64,000 nucleotides of DNA from Acidovorax sp. (GTDB lineage Bacteria > Pseudomonadota > Gammaproteobacteria > Burkholderiales > Burkholderiaceae_C): the NCBI RefSeq assembly GCF_027492855.1, contig NZ_JAPUDY010000026.1, positions 42,319 to 106,318 of the forward strand. The letters are read 5' to 3'. This document shows positions 60,511-64,000 of this stretch, piece after piece. The position numbers were made by a program, and so were the translations under genes. The notes under the pieces are model-generated. The model was not told the origin of the DNA, did no database searches, and saw only the letters and a program-made list of their open reading frames with translations. The stretch's first letter is position 1, and the number at the start of each line of letters is the position of its first letter.

Positions 60511-61791
60511 ATGCGACCCACAGCCCCTTCTTCTTCATCGGATACCCCCGGCACACTGCCCCAGACGCCAGCCACCGGCCTGCTGCTGACCGGCGGCGGT
60601 GCCCGCGCCGCCTACCAGGTGGGCGTGCTGGAGGCCATTGCCGACATCCGCCACGCCTGTGGCGAGGGCGATGCCCCCAACCCGTTTCCCATCATCACCG
60701 GCACATCGGCCGGTGCCATCAACGCTGCTGCGCTGGCCTGCGGGGCCGACAACTTCGACCGTGCAGTGCGCCGCATCGCGCGTGTGTGGCGGCAGTTCCA
60801 CGCCAGCCAGGTGTATGGCGCCGACTCGCTCAGCGTGATGCGCAGCGGCGCGCGCTGGCTCACGCTGGTGTCGATGGGCTGGGCGCTGGCGCGCTGGCGG
60901 CGCATGCGCCCGCGCTCGCTGCTGGACAACTCGCCGCTCGAAAAACTGCTGATCAAGATGGTGCCGCTGGTGCGCCTGCCCCGGCTCATCCGCCAGGGCC
61001 ACCTCACGGCGCTGGCGGTAACGGCATCCAGCTACAGCTCGGGCGAGCATGTCACTTTCTTTGAATCGGCCGAACCAGTGAAGCCCTGGGTGCGCTCGCA
61101 GCGCAAAGCCGCCCGCGACCGCATCACCCACGAGCACCTGCTCGCGTCCTCGGCCATTCCGTTCATCTTTCCGGCCAAGGGCATCGAGGTGGACGACCAT
61201 GTCGAGTATTTTGGCGACGGCTCCATGCGCCAGTCGGCGCCCATCGCCCCCGCCATTCACCTGGGGGCCGAGCGCATCCTGGTGATCGGCGCCGGTCGTA
61301 TGCACGAACCCAAGGGCGACGCCGCCGCCAACCCCACGGCCACCTATCCCACCCTTGCGCAGATCGCCGGACACGCGCTGTCCAACATCTTTCTCGATGC
61401 CCTGGCGGTGGACGTGGAGCGCGTGCAGCGCATCAACCAGACCCTGTCCCTCATCCCCGAGGAAAAGCGCCTGCACAGCGCGCTGCGCCCCATCGAGCTG
61501 CTGGTGATCGCCCCATCGCAGCGCCTGGACGCCGTGGCCGCGCGCCACGTGGGCGACCTGCCAGGGCCCGTGCGCACCATGCTGGGTGCTTTGGGCGTGA
61601 CCTCCAACATGGCCGACGTGCGCGGCGCGGCGCTGGCCAGCTACCTGCTGTTCGAGGCGGGCTACACACAAGAGCTGATGGCCCTGGGCCGGACCGACAC
61701 CCTGGCCATGCGGGCCGAGGTGTGCCGCTTCTTCGGCTGGACGGATACCGGCGCCGAAGTGCAGGTGCGGCACCACGGCGCAGAGGCCTGA
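60511..61791 (+). CDS. Patatin-like phospholipase
   Basis: A 426-aa Ser-Asp dyad acyl hydrolase. The oxyanion loop GGGARAAY is at 28-35, the nucleophile Ser66 in GTSAG, and Asp236 in FGDGSMR. These predict phospholipase A or related lipase activity. No signal peptide is seen, so it is probably cytoplasmic or membrane associated. It converges on the SMP-30-like gene with 5 bp between stops. The biological role of such proteins in beta-proteobacteria is mostly unassigned. Confidence 0.92.
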   Translation: MRPTAPSSSSDTPGTLPQTPATGLLLTGGGARAAYQVGVLEAIADIRHACGEGDAPNPFPIITGTSAGAINAAALACGADNFDRAVRRIARVWRQFHASQVYGADSLSVMRSGARWLTLVSMGWALARWRRMRPRSLLDNSPLEKLLIKMVPLVRLPRLIRQGHLTALAVTASSYSSGEHVTFFESAEPVKPWVRSQRKAARDRITHEHLLASSAIPFIFPAKGIEVDDHVEYFGDGSMRQSAPIAPAIHLGAERILVIGAGRMHEPKGDAAANPTATYPTLAQIAGHALSNIFLDALAVDVERVQRINQTLSLIPEEKRLHSALRPIELLVIAPSQRLDAVAARHVGDLPGPVRTMLGALGVTSNMADVRGAALASYLLFEAGYTQELMALGRTDTLAMRAEVCRFFGWTDTGAEVQVRHHGAEA

Positions 61792-61796
61792 ATTGC

Positions 61797-62936
61797 CTAC
61801 GGTCTGGGCAGCCAGCCCAGGCCGTGCGCGTGCAGACTCTGCACATACAGCCGGTCGGCCGTCTCGGTGACGGCCGTGGTCTCGGGGTAGGCGCCGCTTG
61901 GGTCCTGCAGGTCGGCCACCACCTTGCCGTCATCCGTGAACGCGATCACGTGGCCGTAGGCCTTGGGGATAGGCCACAGCACACGTGGCAGGCGCAGCGT
62001 GAGGCTGCGCAGCCAGGGCTTGCCCGCCATGTTGTCGATAGTGGGGTTGCGCGGCTTGGCAAAACCCAGCCACACCTTGCCATCACGCCCGCGCATCAGG
62101 TTGTCGGGGTAGCCGGGCAGGTTGTCGAGCAGCACGCTGGCCTGCGGGCTGGGCTTGCTGCTGGTACGGCCATTGACCTGGCCGATGTCCAGATCGTTGG
62201 CATCCACCGCAATCTTCCACACGCGGTACTTGCCGGTCTCGTTCACGTACAGGGATTTTTCGTCCTGGCTCAGCGCCACGCCGTTGGCAAAGCTGATGCC
62301 TCGGGCCACCACGCGTGTGGCGCGGGTGGCTGGGTCGTATTCGATCACGCGGCCGGTGCTGGCCTGCTCCAGGATGTCGAGCACGCTGGCTTCAAAGGTG
62401 CCGCCCCAGTCCTTGGGCGCAAAGCGGGTGGAGGCATCGCTCAGGTAAATCTTGCCGCTCTGGGCCACCACCACGGCATCGGCATAGCGAATGGGGTCAT
62501 CGCCCACCTTGTCGGCCAGCACCGTGACCTTGCCGTCGGGCGCGATGGACAACAGGCCCTTGACCGCGTCGGCCGCAATCAGGTTGCCCGCCGTATCGAA
62601 GTCGAACCCCAGCACCCGCCCGCCGGTGTTGGCAAACACCTCTTGGCCCGAGCCATCGGGGTTCATGCGCAGAATGTTGCCGCTGAGTACCGTGGTGTAG
62701 AGCTTGCCGTCCTTGCCCAGCGCAATGTGCTCGGGGCCCACCTCGCCCTTCAGGTCGATCATCTGCAGCCCCGCCAGGCGCTGGTTGGGCGCATGCACGC
62801 CCTGGTAGCCCGGCGCGGCGGGTGCGGTCCAGGCCACGGGCTGTATGGGCACGGGCCACCAAGCCAGGTAAGCCGCCACCGCCAGCACGGCGCCTCCTAC
62901 GCCCCATCCCACCCGTTTTGCCCATGTTTTGCCCAT
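61797..62936 (-). CDS. SMP-30/strictosidine-synthase-like beta-propeller protein
   Basis: A 379-aa protein with one N-terminal membrane helix (about 10-27), then a six-bladed propeller of the SMP-30/gluconolactonase/strictosidine synthase group. Typical pieces are GPEHIALGKDGKLYTT, FDTAGNLIAAD, ISFANGVALSQDEKSLYVNETGKYRVWK and DNLPGYPDNLMRGRDGKVWLG. Members hydrolyse lactones or esters with a bound calcium. The anchor suggests the propeller faces the periplasm. The substrate is unknown. It diverges from metG. Confidence 0.88.
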   Translation of the reverse strand: MGKTWAKRVGWGVGGAVLAVAAYLAWWPVPIQPVAWTAPAAPGYQGVHAPNQRLAGLQMIDLKGEVGPEHIALGKDGKLYTTVLSGNILRMNPDGSGQEVFANTGGRVLGFDFDTAGNLIAADAVKGLLSIAPDGKVTVLADKVGDDPIRYADAVVVAQSGKIYLSDASTRFAPKDWGGTFEASVLDILEQASTGRVIEYDPATRATRVVARGISFANGVALSQDEKSLYVNETGKYRVWKIAVDANDLDIGQVNGRTSSKPSPQASVLLDNLPGYPDNLMRGRDGKVWLGFAKPRNPTIDNMAGKPWLRSLTLRLPRVLWPIPKAYGHVIAFTDDGKVVADLQDPSGAYPETTAVTETADRLYVQSLHAHGLGWLPRP

Positions 62937-63026
62937 GTGTTATCTCCTGGTTAGATTTGGAATGCCCGCCAGCATGGCACAGCCAACCGCCTAAAATCAC
63001 CGGTTCCGCCTGAGAAAGCCGCTTTT

Positions 63027-64000
63027 CATGACGCCATCCGCCCGCAAACTCTTCGTTACCACCGCCCTGCCGTATGCCAACGGCAACTTCCACATCGGCC
63101 ACATCATGGAATACATCCAGGCCGACACCTGGGTGCGTGCGCAGCGGATGCAGGGCAACGCGGTCAACTTTGTGGGGGCCGACGACGCCCACGGCGCGCC
63201 CATCATGATCGCCGCCGAGAAGGCAGGCAAAACGCCCCAGCAGTTCGTGGCCGACATCGCAGCGGGCCGCAAGCAGTACCTCGACGGCTTTCACATCGCC
63301 TTCGACAACTGGAGCAACACCGACAGCCCGGAAAACCACGAGCTGTCCAAACAAATTTACCTGGACCTGAAAAAGGCCGGCTTCATCGAAACACGCACCA
63401 TCGAGCAGTTCTTCGACCCCGAGAAGAACATGTTTCTGCCCGACCGCTTCATCAAGGGCGAATGCCCGCGCTGCCACGCCAAAGACCAGTACGGCGACAA
63501 CTGCGAGGTCTGCAGCTCCGTCTATGCGCCCACCGACCTGATCAACCCCTACTCGGCGCTGTCGGGTGCCAAGCCGGTGATGAAGACGTCCGAGCACTTC
63601 TTCTTCAAGCTGTCGGACCCGCGTGCGGTGGAGTTCCTCACCACCTGGACGCAGGACGGCGTGCATGTGCAGCCCGAGGTGGCCGCCAAGATCAAGGAAT
63701 GGTTTGGCGTGCGCACCAACCCCGATGGCTCGACCAGTGAAGGCCTGGACGACTGGGACATTAGCCGCGACGCGCCCTACTTCGGCATCGAGATCCCCGA
63801 CGCGCCGGGCAAATACTTCTACGTGTGGCTGGATGCGCCCGTGGGCTACCTCGCATCGCTCAAGAACCTGCTGAACCAACGCGGCGAAGACTACGACGCC
63901 TACATGGCCGACCCGCTGCTTGAGCAGTACCACTTCATCGGCAAAGACATCATCACCTTCCACACGCTGTTCTGGCCGGCCATGCTGAAGTTCAGCGGCC
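63027..64000 (+). CDS. metG: Methionyl-tRNA synthetase, N-terminal part
   Basis: The first 324 residues of a class I synthetase; it runs off the right end of the window. The HIGH motif is at 22-25 (FHIGHIME) and the zinc knuckle uses Cys146, Cys149, Cys159 and Cys162. The connective region and the strand [12 protein letters not shown] that follows are normal. The KMSKS loop must lie beyond the window. The ATG at 63027 matches the family start. It diverges from the propeller gene with 90 bp for the promoters. Confidence 0.97.

Overview
The window is a 64 kb piece of a GC-rich beta-proteobacterial chromosome. Gene content and protein style point to Comamonadaceae, probably near Acidovorax: tRNA-Ser(CGA), serS, azurin, fkpB-ispH, radC, apbC and metG, a large formate dehydrogenase cluster, and a recurring palindromic intergenic repeat. 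The family assignment is an inference from protein resemblance, not from a search.

Positions 1-19.8 kb look like a genomic island ending at a tRNA-Ser gene (19820-19909, minus). From the left it holds the end of a phosphite uptake and oxidation operon (ptxC 3' end, ptxD). Next come a SRAP/YedK DNA-protein crosslink gene and a small gene separated by a perfect LexA (SOS) box. A secreted DNA/RNA endonuclease and an unrecognised 219-aa protein follow. Then comes a five-gene restriction operon in the order hsdM-hsdS-mcrB-mcrC-hsdR, in which the modified-DNA restriction pair McrBC sits inside a type I system and is coupled to it by 4-bp overlaps. The island ends with three mobile-element genes on the minus strand: a Gp2/YfjJ-like HUH protein, a DUF3987/YfjI P-loop protein and an AlpA-like regulator with an inverted repeat upstream of its start. 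No integrase is in the window.

From 19.8 to 36 kb the genes are mostly core: tRNA-Ser, azurin, serS, a serine/threonine dehydratase, a CBS protein, fkpB-ispH, radC, a phytase-esterase-like lipoprotein, a Smr protein, a GGDEF/EAL regulator, a group II truncated globin (plus a decayed fragment of a second copy), a YbbP-type permease and a membrane C13 peptidase.

From 36.1 to 40.4 kb, three minus-strand genes sit between the C13 peptidase and fdhD: a 646-aa helical protein, a 584-aa protein with a restriction-endonuclease-like N-terminus, and a 176-aa GIY-YIG-like protein. The first two overlap by 4 bp. This is the best candidate here for an undescribed, possibly defensive, system.

From 40.6 to 57.5 kb lies a formate oxidation cluster read leftward: lysR, a fused fdsG-fdsB, fdsA, DUF3305, DUF3306, a polyferredoxin, a TorD-like chaperone, a TAT-target peptide, fdhA, fdhB, a small lipoprotein, fdhI and a small secreted protein, closed by a strong terminator, then fdhD. 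It joins a soluble NAD-dependent and a membrane-bound formate dehydrogenase. Both catalytic subunits have Cys where others have selenocysteine. Copies of the palindromic repeat are embedded in frame in fdsA and in the fdsG-fdsB linker.

The right end holds a solitary YhcG-type nuclease, apbC, a membrane Mrr-like protein, a patatin-like phospholipase, a strictosidine-synthase/SMP-30-like protein and the first half of metG.
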